Origin: Flavobacterium sp. BFFFF1
Lineage (GTDB): Bacteria > Bacteroidota > Bacteroidia > Flavobacteriales > Flavobacteriaceae
Assembly (NCBI RefSeq): GCF_002256285.1
Contig: NZ_NKJE01000001.1
Span: 225,851 to 289,850, forward strand
DNA: 64,000 nucleotides
Reading direction: 5' to 3'
Part shown: positions 29,471-38,559 of the stretch, one piece after another
Numbering within the stretch: position 1 is the first letter of the stretch
How the letters are laid out: every line of letters starts with the position of its first letter
Translations under genes and position numbers: made by a program
The notes under the pieces: generated by a model
Databases searched by the model: none
Seen by the model: the letters and a program-made list of their open reading frames with translations, nothing else
What the model was told of the DNA's origin: nothing

Positions 29471-31267
29471 ATGAAAAATATCAGGAATTTTTGCATTATT
29501 GCACACATTGACCACGGGAAAAGCACATTGGCTGACCGGCTTTTAGGTGCCACACAAACTGTGACTGCTCGCGAGGAAAAAGCGCAGCTACTGGACAATA
29601 TGGACCTGGAACGCGAACGCGGGATTACCATCAAGAGCCACGCGATCCAGATGGAATATACCTATAAAGGTGAACAATACATCCTGAACCTGATTGATAC
29701 GCCGGGCCACGTTGACTTTTCTTATGAGGTTTCCCGTTCTATTGCGGCCTGTGAAGGTGCGCTTTTGATTGTTGATGCCGCACAGAGCATCCAGGCGCAG
29801 ACGATTTCAAATTTATACCTTGCCCTGGAAAATGACCTGGAAATTATCCCGGTATTGAATAAAGTCGACCTTCCAAGTGCAAATCCCGAGGAAGTGAGCG
29901 ACGATATCATTGACTTGCTGGGTTGTAAACTCGAAGATATTATCCACGCCTCCGGAAAAACCGGCTTTGGCGTAGAAAACATATTGGCGGCTATTATCGA
30001 AAAGATCCCGGCGCCTAAAGGTGACCCGACGGAACCCTTACAGGCACTGATTTTTGACTCAGTATACAATCCGTTTCGCGGTATTGAGGTTATTTTCCGC
30101 GTGAAAAACGGCGAAATCAAAAAAGGCCAGAAAATCAAGTTCATGGCAACCGGAAACGAATATTTTGCGGATGAAATCGGCACTTTGAAACTAAATCAGG
30201 TTCCGAAACAAGTGATTTCCGCAGGCGATGTGGGTTACCTGATTTCAGGAATTAAGGAAGCGAAAGAAGTGAAAGTGGGCGATACCCTAACCGATGCCAA
30301 GACGCCAACCACCAATATGATTACGGGTTTTGAGGATGTAAAACCGATGGTTTTCGCCGGAATTTACCCCGTTGACACAGAAGATTACGAAGAATTGCGC
30401 AACTCAATGGAAAAGTTGCAGCTTAACGATGCTTCACTGGTATTCCAGGCGGAGAGTTCTGCGGCCTTAGGCTTCGGTTTCCGTTGCGGATTCCTGGGTA
30501 TGCTTCACATGGAAATCATCCAGGAAAGGCTCGAGCGCGAGTTTGACATGACGGTAATTACTACGGTACCCAACGTGTCATACAATGCCTTTAGCAAGAA
30601 AGACCCGGAAACGGCAATTATTGTAAACAACCCGTCCGATCTTCCGGAGCCATCAAGGCTGGACCGTGTGGAAGAACCCTACATCAAGGCCACGATCATC
30701 ACGAAATCGGATTTTGTAGGCAACGTAATGTCTTTGTGTATTGAGAAACGTGGTGTGATTACCAACCAAACGTATTTAACTACAGAAAGAGTCGAATTGA
30801 ATTTCGATATGCCACTCGCGGAAATCGTATTTGATTTTTACGACCGATTGAAAACCGTTTCAAAAGGGTATGCGTCGTTTGACTACCATCCCATTGGAAT
30901 GCGGACATCAAACCTGGTAAAAGTGGACGTTTTATTGAATGCCAATCCGGTGGATGCGCTTTCCGCGTTGATTCATGCCGATAATGCATACCATATTGGA
31001 AAAAAAATGACGGAGAAGCTGAAGGAACTGATTCCGCGCCAGCAATTTGACATTCCAATCCAGGCAGCGATTGGCGCCAAGATTATCGCGCGTGAAACCG
31101 TAAAAGCGTTGAGAAAAGACGTTACCGCCAAATGTTACGGTGGGGATATTTCACGTAAGCGTAAACTGCTCGAAAAACAGAAAAAAGGAAAGAAACGCAT
31201 GCGCCAGGTGGGGAATGTAGAAATTCCGCAGGAAGCGTTTATGGCGGTGTTGAAGTTGAATGATTAG
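29471..31267 (+). CDS. lepA: Elongation factor 4 (LepA)
   Basis: 598-residue translational GTPase that acts on the ribosome. G1 motif AHIDHGKST at 11-19, switch [13 protein letters not shown], and NKVDLPSA are present. EF-G-like domains II, III and V follow, then the LepA-specific C-terminal domain ([20 protein letters not shown]). Full length and intact. A terminator follows 43 bases after the stop. Confidence 0.98.
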   Translation: MKNIRNFCIIAHIDHGKSTLADRLLGATQTVTAREEKAQLLDNMDLERERGITIKSHAIQMEYTYKGEQYILNLIDTPGHVDFSYEVSRSIAACEGALLIVDAAQSIQAQTISNLYLALENDLEIIPVLNKVDLPSANPEEVSDDIIDLLGCKLEDIIHASGKTGFGVENILAAIIEKIPAPKGDPTEPLQALIFDSVYNPFRGIEVIFRVKNGEIKKGQKIKFMATGNEYFADEIGTLKLNQVPKQVISAGDVGYLISGIKEAKEVKVGDTLTDAKTPTTNMITGFEDVKPMVFAGIYPVDTEDYEELRNSMEKLQLNDASLVFQAESSAALGFGFRCGFLGMLHMEIIQERLEREFDMTVITTVPNVSYNAFSKKDPETAIIVNNPSDLPEPSRLDRVEEPYIKATIITKSDFVGNVMSLCIEKRGVITNQTYLTTERVELNFDMPLAEIVFDFYDRLKTVSKGYASFDYHPIGMRTSNLVKVDVLLNANPVDALSALIHADNAYHIGKKMTEKLKELIPRQQFDIPIQAAIGAKIIARETVKALRKDVTAKCYGGDISRKRKLLEKQKKGKKRMRQVGNVEIPQEAFMAVLKLND

Positions 31268-31309
31268 ACGACGTTTATTCTAAATTATAAATTTTGAATT
31301 ATAAATGAA

Positions 31310-31344
31310 GACCCTGATAGCGAGATTGTTGTCGGGGTTTTTTT
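31310..31344 (+). terminator. Terminator after lepA
   Basis: Stem ACCCTGAT (31311-31318) / GTCGGGGT (31331-31338) with two G-T pairs and a 12-base loop, then T7. It lies just before the stop of the convergent PfkB-family gene at 31350. Confidence 0.75.
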
Positions 31345-31349
31345 GTTGA

Positions 31350-32282
31350 CTATTTTTTATTTAGCCACTCGTACAGTCGTTTCGCATCTTGCGCCTTGAA
31401 CAGCTGTGTGCCCTCATTCATCGTCGCTGCAGAGCCACAGGCCACGCCCCAGCGGATCACTTCTTTTAGGGATTTGCCCTCCGACAATGCCCAGACCATG
31501 CCGCCCACCATGCTGTCTCCGGCGCCGACGGTGCTTTTCTTCGGAACGTTTGGTGCGGGAACGAATTCGGTGATGTCTTTTGTCACTAATACAGCGCCTT
31601 GCGGACCAAGCGACACCACCACAATCTCTGCCTGTCCCTTTTCAATCAGCGTGCGTGCGGCATCATCGGCTTCGTCTGTGTGGAGTTTTTCCACGCCGAC
31701 GAGTTTTGCGAGTTCCCCCACGTTGGGCTTGACGAGGTATACGCCGGTGTCGAGCGTTTTTTGCAACGCTTCGCCTGAGGTGTCTACGATAAATTTTGTG
31801 CCGGACTTCTTCGCGATTTCGGCAATCTGCTGGTAGAAATCAGGCGACATACCTTCCGTTAAACTACCACTGGCTACGAGGAACTTCGGCTTTAAAACAG
31901 CAATAGATTCCAGAATCCCGTGTTGCTCTGGTTCTGACAAAGCTTCTCCTGGAAATCCAAAACGGTATTGCGAATTCGTATTTAAATCGAGTGCGATCAG
32001 GTTTTCCCGTGTCGGATGTGAGACAGGAATTGTGAGGGTCTCAATCTTTTCCTTTTGGACCAAAGCTTCGAGCTGCTTTCCAGTATCTCCACCTGAAGTA
32101 AAGACACATAACGATTCCCCGCCAAGCCTTGCAATGGCTTTCGACGCATTAATTCCGCCGCCACCGGCATCATAATGTGGATTTTCACAACGAATCTTCT
32201 GTTCAGGCACCAGACCTTTAAATGTTGTGCTTTTATCCAGTGAAGGGTTTACAGTCAGCGTGATGATATCGAAATTTTTCAT
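31350..32282 (-). CDS. PfkB-family hexose-phosphate kinase (1-phosphofructokinase type)
   Basis: 310 residues of a ribokinase-fold sugar kinase. NPSLDKSTTF and YDAGGGGINASKAIARLGG form the substrate end; STVGAGDSMVGGMVWAL holds the anion hole and catalytic Asp. The pattern matches the 1-phosphofructokinase/6-phosphofructokinase-II (PfkB) and tagatose-6-phosphate kinase group; sequence alone does not fix the substrate. Divergent from a WYL-type regulator that may control it, since the two share a 134-base gap. Confidence 0.88.
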   Translation of the reverse strand: MKNFDIITLTVNPSLDKSTTFKGLVPEQKIRCENPHYDAGGGGINASKAIARLGGESLCVFTSGGDTGKQLEALVQKEKIETLTIPVSHPTRENLIALDLNTNSQYRFGFPGEALSEPEQHGILESIAVLKPKFLVASGSLTEGMSPDFYQQIAEIAKKSGTKFIVDTSGEALQKTLDTGVYLVKPNVGELAKLVGVEKLHTDEADDAARTLIEKGQAEIVVVSLGPQGAVLVTKDITEFVPAPNVPKKSTVGAGDSMVGGMVWALSEGKSLKEVIRWGVACGSAATMNEGTQLFKAQDAKRLYEWLNKK

Positions 32283-32416
32283 ACTATATTTATTGCTATT
32301 AAAGTTCGGATAAATTCTTCAATATATTGGTTTAAAGTTTAAGGTGCAGGCAACTTTAATCCTTAAACTTTAAACAAACTTTGTTACTTTGCAACATTGT
32401 AACTGCATCTTGAGCC

Positions 32417-33379
32417 ATGTTCGACGAATCTCCAAAACGTTTTGACCGCATTGTCGCGATCCTGATCCAACTGCAATCCAGGAAAGTAGTGAAGGCACAC
32501 GAGCTTGCGGAGCGGTTTGAAGTGAGCCTCAGGACCATTTACCGAGACATCCGGACACTCGAAGTTTCCGGTGTGCCAATATACAGCGAAGCCGGTGTCG
32601 GGTATTCGTTAATGGAGGGCTATCGGCTGCCGCCGGTCATGTTTACACGCGAAGAAGCACAAAGTTTCATTGCTGCCGAAAAATTGATGCAGCAATTCAC
32701 AGACAAGGAACTCGGGAACCATTATGCCGCGGCAATGTACAAACTCAAAGCGGTGTTGAAAAGTTCCGACAAAGACCTTGTGACGGATATGGAATCAAAA
32801 GTGCTGATCCGAAACAGCGGGCAGGCCACTGACCAAAAAGCGCCAAACGCCCTAACCTCAATTTTCAGGAGTATCGGAGAAAAAATGCAGGTTATCTTAC
32901 AATATGAATCCATCGCGTCTGACGGACCGATCGAACGCATCATCGAGCCGGTGGGCGTGTTTCACGAAAACAACAACTGGTACATTTATGGGTATTGCTA
33001 CCTCCGGGAAGATTACCGCCAGTTCCGGACAGACCGCATTCACCATATTAAAATGACGGACCAGCCATTCTCATTATTCCATGAAGCGCTGGAAACATAT
33101 TTACACGATGATAAAAACGAAAACCTAACCAAAATCGTCATCCGACTCGATAAAAATATTGCCAAATACATCATGGCTGACCGTCGCGGCTACGGTTTTG
33201 TTTCTGAAACAGAAAATGACGGCGAAGTTGAAATGACCTTTATGAGCCGGGATCCGGAACATGGTTTCGCACGCTGGTATATGATGTTTGGTGATTGTGC
33301 GAGGATTGTGGAACCGGAAAGTTTGAAAACGCGTGTATCGGAATTGCTTTCTTCAAGCCTTTCAAGATTAAAAGAATAA
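32417..33379 (+). CDS. YafY-type transcription regulator with HTH and WYL domain
   Basis: 320 residues: N-terminal winged HTH of the DeoR/HTH_11 type (about 8-62; AHELAERFEVSLRTIYRDIRT), then the WYL region (about 150-235) with GYCYLREDYRQFRTDRIHH, and a C-terminal extension. WYL domains sense nucleic-acid or nucleotide ligands. Adjacent on the plus strand, then convergent, is a DinB-fold gene, a pairing seen often in Bacteroidetes. The divergent PfkB-family gene is the other candidate target. Confidence 0.9.
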   Translation: MFDESPKRFDRIVAILIQLQSRKVVKAHELAERFEVSLRTIYRDIRTLEVSGVPIYSEAGVGYSLMEGYRLPPVMFTREEAQSFIAAEKLMQQFTDKELGNHYAAAMYKLKAVLKSSDKDLVTDMESKVLIRNSGQATDQKAPNALTSIFRSIGEKMQVILQYESIASDGPIERIIEPVGVFHENNNWYIYGYCYLREDYRQFRTDRIHHIKMTDQPFSLFHEALETYLHDDKNENLTKIVIRLDKNIAKYIMADRRGYGFVSETENDGEVEMTFMSRDPEHGFARWYMMFGDCARIVEPESLKTRVSELLSSSLSRLKE

Positions 33380-33745
33380 TCATTGTCCTAAATTGGTGTG
33401 TAAAATTATTTAATCACCATTGTAAATATTAACAAAATATGTGGGATTTCCGTACCGAAATAATTCGAGATTTTCGTAGGGAAACTTCCATTATCCCCTT
33501 CCCTTGAAGTAAAAATACAAATTTCCCGGAACTTAATCTTACGGGAAAACCAGACTTTTTCTTAAAATTGATTTCACCCATTATTCTAGGACAAAACTAA
33601 AAAATAATGGTTCGCAACTACGGTCAAGTGACAGCAATGGCAAATCCAGGATAAATTATTTTGGAACATCCGATTCTTCACTCCGGGCACAGTCGACGGG
33701 TATAGCAATAAAAAAACCCGGCAGCATCACTCCCGGGTTTTGAAA
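33380..33745. other. 366-base intergenic gap between WYL regulator and DinB-fold gene
   Basis: No convincing coding sequence on either strand, and no structured RNA that I can recognise. The only clear element is the terminator at 33708-33742. Confidence 0.6.
33708..33742 (-). terminator. Terminator after the DinB-fold gene
   Basis: Inverted repeat ACCCGG (33716-33721) / CCGGGT (33733-33738) flanked by A7 on the left and T4 on the right. It begins 4 bases past the stop of the minus-strand gene. Confidence 0.85.
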
Positions 33746-34234
33746 TTACCGCTCCCAAAAAAATGGCGGCTCTATACCCAGACCGCGAAGGTAAACATAC
33801 ATTTGTCCACGATGGTGGATTTCGTTGTCAATGAAATAAAGGATGCTGTCAATAATCGGCGAATTGTACTGCCCAAAAAGATTGAAGGTCTTGCTGAAAT
33901 CTTCCCGCGGAATCTGCAGGAAATAGGTGTTGATGATGGCGGTAGACGCATCCCATTGCTGTAGAAATTCCGCTTTTGTCGTCAATGCCGAACCCTCCTC
34001 TGCATATGGTCTTTCGTCGCGTTCGACAATGGCTTTCAATGCCGGTGCGCCGATGGCCAGTAACTCCAGGGTGAGTTGCGAAGCCGAACGCATGCCGCCG
34101 ATGGCGTATTCAAAAAATTCATTTTCCGGAAAAGCGTCAATCACACGACGGGTGAGTGCGCGGTGTCCCTGCCAGTGGTTTAACAATTGCGAAGGCGAAA
34201 TGATCTGTGCCGTTTCTGTAGCTGTTGTGCTCAT
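33746..34234 (-). CDS. DinB/DfsA-fold metalloprotein
   Basis: 162 residues from the ATG at 34234 (MSTTATETAQIIS). An upstream in-frame start at 34315 would add a poorly conserved hydrophobic stretch and run into the AT repeats. This is a four-helix DinB-fold protein with the family's three-His metal site probably formed by HWQGH near residue 20 and EIHHRGQM near residue 138. Some family members are metal-dependent thiol transferases. This one is cytosolic and its substrate is unknown. The WYL regulator next door is a likely controller. Confidence 0.85.
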   Translation of the reverse strand: MSTTATETAQIISPSQLLNHWQGHRALTRRVIDAFPENEFFEYAIGGMRSASQLTLELLAIGAPALKAIVERDERPYAEEGSALTTKAEFLQQWDASTAIINTYFLQIPREDFSKTFNLFGQYNSPIIDSILYFIDNEIHHRGQMYVYLRGLGIEPPFFWER

Positions 34235-34307
34235 AATTTTACGTTTTATTGATTTATAGGCCAAAGGTAAAAGTGCGAAGTGACAACAGTATGTCAGTAG
34301 CAATTGA

Positions 34308-34362
34308 TAATTCATAATTAGTAATTCATAATTAGTAATTCATAATTAGTAATTCATAATCA
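34308..34362. repeat. 14-bp tandem repeat, TAATTCATAATTAG x 3.9
   Basis: Units begin at 34308, 34322, 34336 and 34350, the last one imperfect. The AATTCATAATT core also occurs twice at 109-134. It lies upstream of the DinB-fold gene, next to the hairpin element at 34373. Confidence 0.9.
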
Positions 34363-34372
34363 ATATCAAATG

Positions 34373-34466
34373 AGGAGCATAATCCCGCTCTCCGCTGTAT
34401 CTTTTCCCGTTTGCCGGCACTTGTTTCCCGGACGCACGCCACGGGAAAAGATGCCGCTGCTCCCGA
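34373..34466 (-). repeat. Dispersed hairpin element, copy B1
   Basis: Read on the minus strand: GCGGCATCTTTTCCCG, a variable G/C-rich centre, then CGGGAAAAGATACAGCGGA and the tail GCGGGATTATGCTCC. The central stem is formed by CTTTTCCCG/CGGGAAAAG. Its nearest relative is copy C (47073-47148), which has the same tail. Confidence 0.75.
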
Positions 34467-34578
34467 AACGTCGGTATGGGGCTAGGGATTTGAGTATCAT
34501 CGGGATTGCGCGAGGCCCGAAGCTTGGGGAAAGCGTAAAGCCCGTAGCGAGGTACGAGCGAGGACTTGTAGCATTATC

Positions 34579-34655
34579 GAATTGAAAGCGCCAGCCTTTG
34601 ATGAAGATACGTCGCGAGGCGATGCCCGACCCGTAGCATACGGAGGGGCGCGCCC
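34579..34655 (+). repeat. Dispersed hairpin element, copy B2 (degenerate)
   Basis: Contains GAATTGAAAGCGCCAGCCTTT, GAAGATAC, GCCCGACCCG and GGGGCGCGCCC in the same order as copies A and D, with mutations in the stem. It is divergent from copy B1, about 110 bases away, and precedes the thiL repeat array. Confidence 0.6.
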
Positions 34656-34746
34656 GGAAAACATAAACGCTGGGCAGTCGCAGCACGCCTTATAAAAACT
34701 TTGCTACTTTGTACCTTTGCCACTCTGCTACTTTGTACCTTTGCCT

Positions 34747-34834
34747 CTTTGTAACTTTGTAACTTTGTAACTTTGTAACTTTGTAACTTTGTAACTTTGT
34801 AACTTTGTAACTTTGTAACTTTGTAACTTTGTAA
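34747..34834 (+). repeat. 8-bp tandem repeat (CTTTGTAA x 11) carrying ten TAnnTTTG boxes before thiL
   Basis: Eleven perfect copies of an 8-bp unit end 8 bases before the thiL ATG. Each junction creates TAACTTTG, a match to the Bacteroidetes -7 box (ten copies from 34752 at 8-bp steps). Two further TACCTTTG boxes precede it at 34712-34719 and 34736-34743. The array is therefore both a microsatellite and a stack of overlapping promoter boxes. No ribosome-binding site distinct from the repeat is seen. Confidence 0.92.
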
Positions 34835-34842
34835 CTCCCGTA

Positions 34843-35889
34843 ATGATTGAAGATAAAAATCCGCAGCGCACCCCACTATCGCAACTCGGCGAATTTGGGC
34901 TTATAGCGCACCTGACCAAAAACTTTGAAATCCACCGCCCGTCAACGCTGAAAGGCATAGGTGACGATGCCGCCGTACTCGATTTTAAAGACAAGAAGGT
35001 CGTTGTCTCAACCGATTTGCTGGTCGAGGGCGTACATTTTGATCTGGCGTATATGCCGTTGAAGCACCTTGGCTACAAAGCCGTTGTCGCGAATGTTTCC
35101 GATATTTGTGCGATGAATGCGCTCGCAACGCAGATTACCGTTTCGATTGCAGTGTCGAACCGTTTTCCGCTAGAGGCGCTAGAGGAATTGTTTGCCGGCA
35201 TCACGCTCGCTGCGAATGAATATAAAGTCGATGTGATTGGCGGCGATACCACTTCATCACAAAAAGGACTAATCATCAGCATCACCGCGATTGGAGAAGC
35301 CGACGAAAGTGAGATTGCGTACCGCAGCGGTGCAAAAGAAATGGACCTACTGGTGGTTACCGGCGATATCGGCGCAGCTTATATGGGATTGCAGGTTTTG
35401 GAAAGGGAAAAGCAGGTGTTCCAGGTCAACCCGAATTCACAACCTGATCTCGATGCTTACACCTATTTAATCGAGCGCCAGTTGAAACCGGAGGCGCGCA
35501 AGGACGTTCGTACGTTGCTCCATGCTTTAGAAATAAAACCCACATCAATGATTGACATTTCTGACGGCCTTTCTTCAGAGATCATCCACTTGTGCAAGCA
35601 ATCCAATGTGGGCTGTAATTTATATGAAGACAAGCTGCCGCTGGATCCGCAATTGATTGCGACCTGTGAGGAATTCAATATCGACTCGACAACCGTGGCG
35701 ATTAACGGTGGCGAGGATTACGAATTGTTGTTTACAATTGCGATGGAAGATTTTGATAAGATCAAAGGCAACCCGAATTTCACGATTATCGGACACATGA
35801 CCAAAGAAACGGAAGGCATCCATTTAATCACGCGTGCGGATACAAAAATCCCCTTGCGCGCAAGGGGATGGGATTCGTTGGAGGAGTAG
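34843..35889 (+). CDS. thiL: Thiamine-monophosphate kinase
   Basis: Phosphorylates thiamine monophosphate to the active cofactor thiamine diphosphate. 348 residues; opening LGEFGLIAHLTKNF, then GIGDDAAVLDF and STDLLVEGVHFDL, the metal/nucleotide-binding motifs of the AIR-synthase-like fold, and later VIGGDTTSS and INGGEDYELLFT. Full length. It is preceded by the 8-bp tandem array and followed by an inverted repeat shared with the convergent receiver gene. No other thi gene or TPP riboswitch is seen here. Confidence 0.96.
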   Translation: MIEDKNPQRTPLSQLGEFGLIAHLTKNFEIHRPSTLKGIGDDAAVLDFKDKKVVVSTDLLVEGVHFDLAYMPLKHLGYKAVVANVSDICAMNALATQITVSIAVSNRFPLEALEELFAGITLAANEYKVDVIGGDTTSSQKGLIISITAIGEADESEIAYRSGAKEMDLLVVTGDIGAAYMGLQVLEREKQVFQVNPNSQPDLDAYTYLIERQLKPEARKDVRTLLHALEIKPTSMIDISDGLSSEIIHLCKQSNVGCNLYEDKLPLDPQLIATCEEFNIDSTTVAINGGEDYELLFTIAMEDFDKIKGNPNFTIIGHMTKETEGIHLITRADTKIPLRARGWDSLEE

Positions 35890-35892
35890 TTT

Positions 35893-35954
35893 TCAGTCGC
35901 AGTCGCAGTAAAAAGCAGTCACAATTTTGCGCTGCCAACTGAGACTGCGACTGG
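35893..35954. terminator. Inverted repeat between convergent thiL and receiver gene
   Basis: CAGTCGCAGTC (35894-35904) pairs with GACTGCGACTG (35943-35953) across a 38-base loop that itself contains GCAGTC-type repeats. There is no long T-run. It could act as a weak terminator in both directions. Confidence 0.45.
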
Positions 35955-35957
35955 TTA

Positions 35958-36422
35958 CTAATTCTGTTCTTCCTGCATCATTTTCTGTACCGTTTCGCTG
36001 TAGTAATTTTTCCCTTCGAGGATTTGCTCAAAGGCAATCAGCAGCTCTTCGAACGTGAGGTCATTTTTGACCACAAGTCCTTCCGGCTGGATGGTATCTG
36101 CAAAGAAGCGGAATTTTAGTTTTTCGGTATGCATGGTCAGTAGGACAATTTTACATTCTGGCATTTTTTCCCGAAGCAATTTTGCCAAATCGATGCCGGA
36201 TTCGATTCCTTTTTCATCGTACGTCGGAATGCTGATATCCAGGAAGGCCACGTCAAAGATAGTGTCACTCCCGGTAATCACCTCATACCCCGTTTTTCCG
36301 GAGTCTGCGGTAGTTTCCACAATGTGGTAGTCTTCCGGCTTGTATCGGTCCAGCGTATTTTTATACGCCTGAAGGATAAAGGGGTGATCATCCACCATTA
36401 ATACCTGTACAGTTTTTTTCAT
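35958..36422 (-). CDS. Stand-alone receiver domain response regulator (no output domain)
   Basis: 154 residues, only a CheY-like receiver of the NarL/FixJ type: acidic pocket VDDHP, phosphoacceptor Asp62 in VAFLDISIP, Lys in VVKNDL. The protein stops after YYSETVQKMMQEEQN, exactly where its paralogue at 48249 continues into a LuxR HTH domain, so the output domain is missing. The reading frame closes cleanly. It begins 25 bases after the first TPR kinase gene, hence a kinase-receiver operon. It may be a phosphate sink or protein-interaction output. Confidence 0.88.
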   Translation of the reverse strand: MKKTVQVLMVDDHPFILQAYKNTLDRYKPEDYHIVETTADSGKTGYEVITGSDTIFDVAFLDISIPTYDEKGIESGIDLAKLLREKMPECKIVLLTMHTEKLKFRFFADTIQPEGLVVKNDLTFEELLIAFEQILEGKNYYSETVQKMMQEEQN

Positions 36423-36447
36423 TTTTTGGTTTGTTAGGTTAATTTAT

Positions 36448-38472
36448 TTAGGTAAGGGGCAATTCAAATTGTAATTTGGTTCCGTCTTCAGGCCTGGTGA
36501 TAATCTCCATAGTCCCTCCGGAGGTTGTAATCCTGGAAAGCATGTTCTGCAGACCGATTCCATTTCTTTTTTTGCTGTATACAAATCCGACACCATCATC
36601 TTCGACTTCGAGTTGTATATGACGGTCTTTCTTCTGAAATGTTACGGTCACGTGTTGCGCTTTTGCGTGCTTGTTAATGTTCTGGAACGCTTCCTGTAAA
36701 ATACGGTACAGGTTGATTTTAGCGGTATTTTCCACGGCATTCCACTCAATTGCAGGATCCACATTGAATAAAATATCTGCCTGGCATACAGTGCGTTGCG
36801 TATCAATAAAATTGGACACCATCAAAACAAAGTTATTAAAAACGGCCATCTTTTCCGAATTTAAATCGTGTGAAATTTCCCGTATTTCCTGTTCGAGGGT
36901 TTTAAGCTCATCAATATAGCCGACACGCTGTACGATGCCTTCATCGTCTTTACGGGTGTTCAGTACGCCGAGATTCATCCTTGTTCCGAATAACTTACCT
37001 AGCACGCCGTCATGCAATTCCTGTGCGATGCGTTTTTTCTCTGCCTGTCGGGTTTCTTCGACTTTGTCCTGCTGTGAGATCATCAGGCTGTAGATTTCCT
37101 CATTGGCTTTCTGCTGTTCTTGTATGAGGCGCAGTTCGCGGTTTTTCGAGGCCTGCACGCGGATCACGAAGATAAACACCCCGATTAGGATGATGCCAAG
37201 TGCGATGTAGATTAAGGTTTTGCGCTGCTCGACGAGCTGCGTCTTTTCCTGTGCAAGTTCATCGGTTTCAAATTCGATGCGGGCGAATTTGTTTTTGGTT
37301 TTGCGCTCAGCGACGTCAAGGCTGTCGGAGATTTTGTAGTATTCGGAGGAATATTTTCTGGCGTTTTTTGGGTCAACATCTGATAACTGGCGTAGTACCG
37401 CTAGTAAGTCCCTGGTTAGCTTGTTTTCATCTGCCAAACGATATGCTTCTCCCACCATTGCAACAGCATTGAGACTATCCTTTTGCAACGCATAATACTC
37501 CGATAAATGAATTTTACTGATTATTATTCCAGAAATTAATTTTGAGCCTTCACGAATTTTCAAGGCTTTCTCAAATAAGTCAGGTAGTCCTTTTAAGTTT
37601 CCAAGCTTTAAATAAGTGTAAGCCAAATTGTCATTCAACATTGCAAAAAGGTCGGGGCGGTCCCTAAGAAGATCTTTCTCAGCTAATCCTTTTAAAAACT
37701 GTTCTTTTGCTAAACCATACTTCTTTTGTATCGAGTACATTGAACCCAGATTATTTATTGTGACAGCTCTATATTGATAATTAGGGGGGACGGATTCATT
37801 GTTCGCCAATTCAATTGCCTTGTCATAATACTTTTTAGAGAGGTCGTATTCCTGAAGTTTTCCGTAAACGATTCCCAACAAATTATTTGCCTCATACTCC
37901 ATTTGGATATTGTTATACTTTTTTAAAAGCCTAAGCATTTGAATCGCAGTCCTCTCGCATCCTAAAAAGTCACTGTAATTATGTTGAAGTACAGCCTTGG
38001 TTAACAGAGTCTGAACTAGGTTTTCATTATCTCCAAGAATAATATATAATTTCTCCGCTTTGTAATTGTATTGATAGACACTATCAGGCTGATTAACTTT
38101 GACATAATAATCAAACATGTAGGAATATGCCTTCGCTAAACTGGCAGTATCTTTTGCAGATTTAGAATTTTGAATTATTCGACTAGTAATATCGCGGTAT
38201 TCATCCCAAAGTTTAATATTATAATATCGACCTGCTACTTTAAAATAATTTTCTCTATTTGCAGCATCGTTGGATTGGTTTGAAACAATCGCTAGTGCTT
38301 TGTCATTAAATATTTTCCTTTTATCCGACGGAACCGAATCGTTGTTCGCAATTTCTAAAAAGGAGGATAGGCTATCTGGTGTTTGACGTTGAGAATTAAG
38401 TTTGATTTCATGGTTAGTACAGTTTACTAAAATGAAAAAAATGAAAAAAAAGAAACTGAATTTGTATCCCAT
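36448..38472 (-). CDS. TPR sensor histidine kinase, array member 1 (type A)
   Basis: 674 residues from ATG 38472 (MGYKFSFFFF...LVNC); a start 39 bases further upstream would fall in the preceding gene's terminator. Layout: lipobox Cys18, periplasmic TPR repeats (about 60-370; KAYSYMFDYYVKVNQPDSVY), linker, membrane helix (about 418-438), coiled coil, HisKA_3 with phosphoacceptor His in AQELHDGVLGK (about 485), and HATPase with VEDDGVGF and NGIGLQNML. HisKA_3 kinases normally phosphorylate NarL/LuxR-type receivers. The receiver-only gene follows 25 bases downstream. Its kinase half resembles array member 4 (shared GKLFGTRM and ISHDLNSEK). Confidence 0.92.
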   Translation of the reverse strand: MGYKFSFFFFIFFILVNCTNHEIKLNSQRQTPDSLSSFLEIANNDSVPSDKRKIFNDKALAIVSNQSNDAANRENYFKVAGRYYNIKLWDEYRDITSRIIQNSKSAKDTASLAKAYSYMFDYYVKVNQPDSVYQYNYKAEKLYIILGDNENLVQTLLTKAVLQHNYSDFLGCERTAIQMLRLLKKYNNIQMEYEANNLLGIVYGKLQEYDLSKKYYDKAIELANNESVPPNYQYRAVTINNLGSMYSIQKKYGLAKEQFLKGLAEKDLLRDRPDLFAMLNDNLAYTYLKLGNLKGLPDLFEKALKIREGSKLISGIIISKIHLSEYYALQKDSLNAVAMVGEAYRLADENKLTRDLLAVLRQLSDVDPKNARKYSSEYYKISDSLDVAERKTKNKFARIEFETDELAQEKTQLVEQRKTLIYIALGIILIGVFIFVIRVQASKNRELRLIQEQQKANEEIYSLMISQQDKVEETRQAEKKRIAQELHDGVLGKLFGTRMNLGVLNTRKDDEGIVQRVGYIDELKTLEQEIREISHDLNSEKMAVFNNFVLMVSNFIDTQRTVCQADILFNVDPAIEWNAVENTAKINLYRILQEAFQNINKHAKAQHVTVTFQKKDRHIQLEVEDDGVGFVYSKKRNGIGLQNMLSRITTSGGTMEIITRPEDGTKLQFELPLT

Positions 38473-38511
38473 TAAAAAGCCTTTTGCCAAAAATATGAAA
38501 AGTATTGGCAT

Positions 38512-38543
38512 AAAAAAAGGCTATCGAAGTGATAGCCTTTTTT
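38512..38543 (-). terminator. Terminator between the small exported-peptide gene and kinase 1
   Basis: Stem GGCTATC (38519-38525) / GATAGCC (38531-38537), A7 left and T6 right. The same stem sequence occurs after the paralogous peptide gene at 45773-45798. It separates peptide expression from kinase expression. Confidence 0.9.
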
Positions 38544-38559
38544 TATTATGTTTGAATGA

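Noticed and set aside
34747..34834. CRISPR-like array
   Set aside because: The repeat is an 8-bp head-to-tail microsatellite with no spacers, and no cas genes are present.
35893..35954. Strong intrinsic terminator
   Set aside because: The arms pair well, but the loop is 38 bases and there is no T-run, so it is listed only as a weak candidate.
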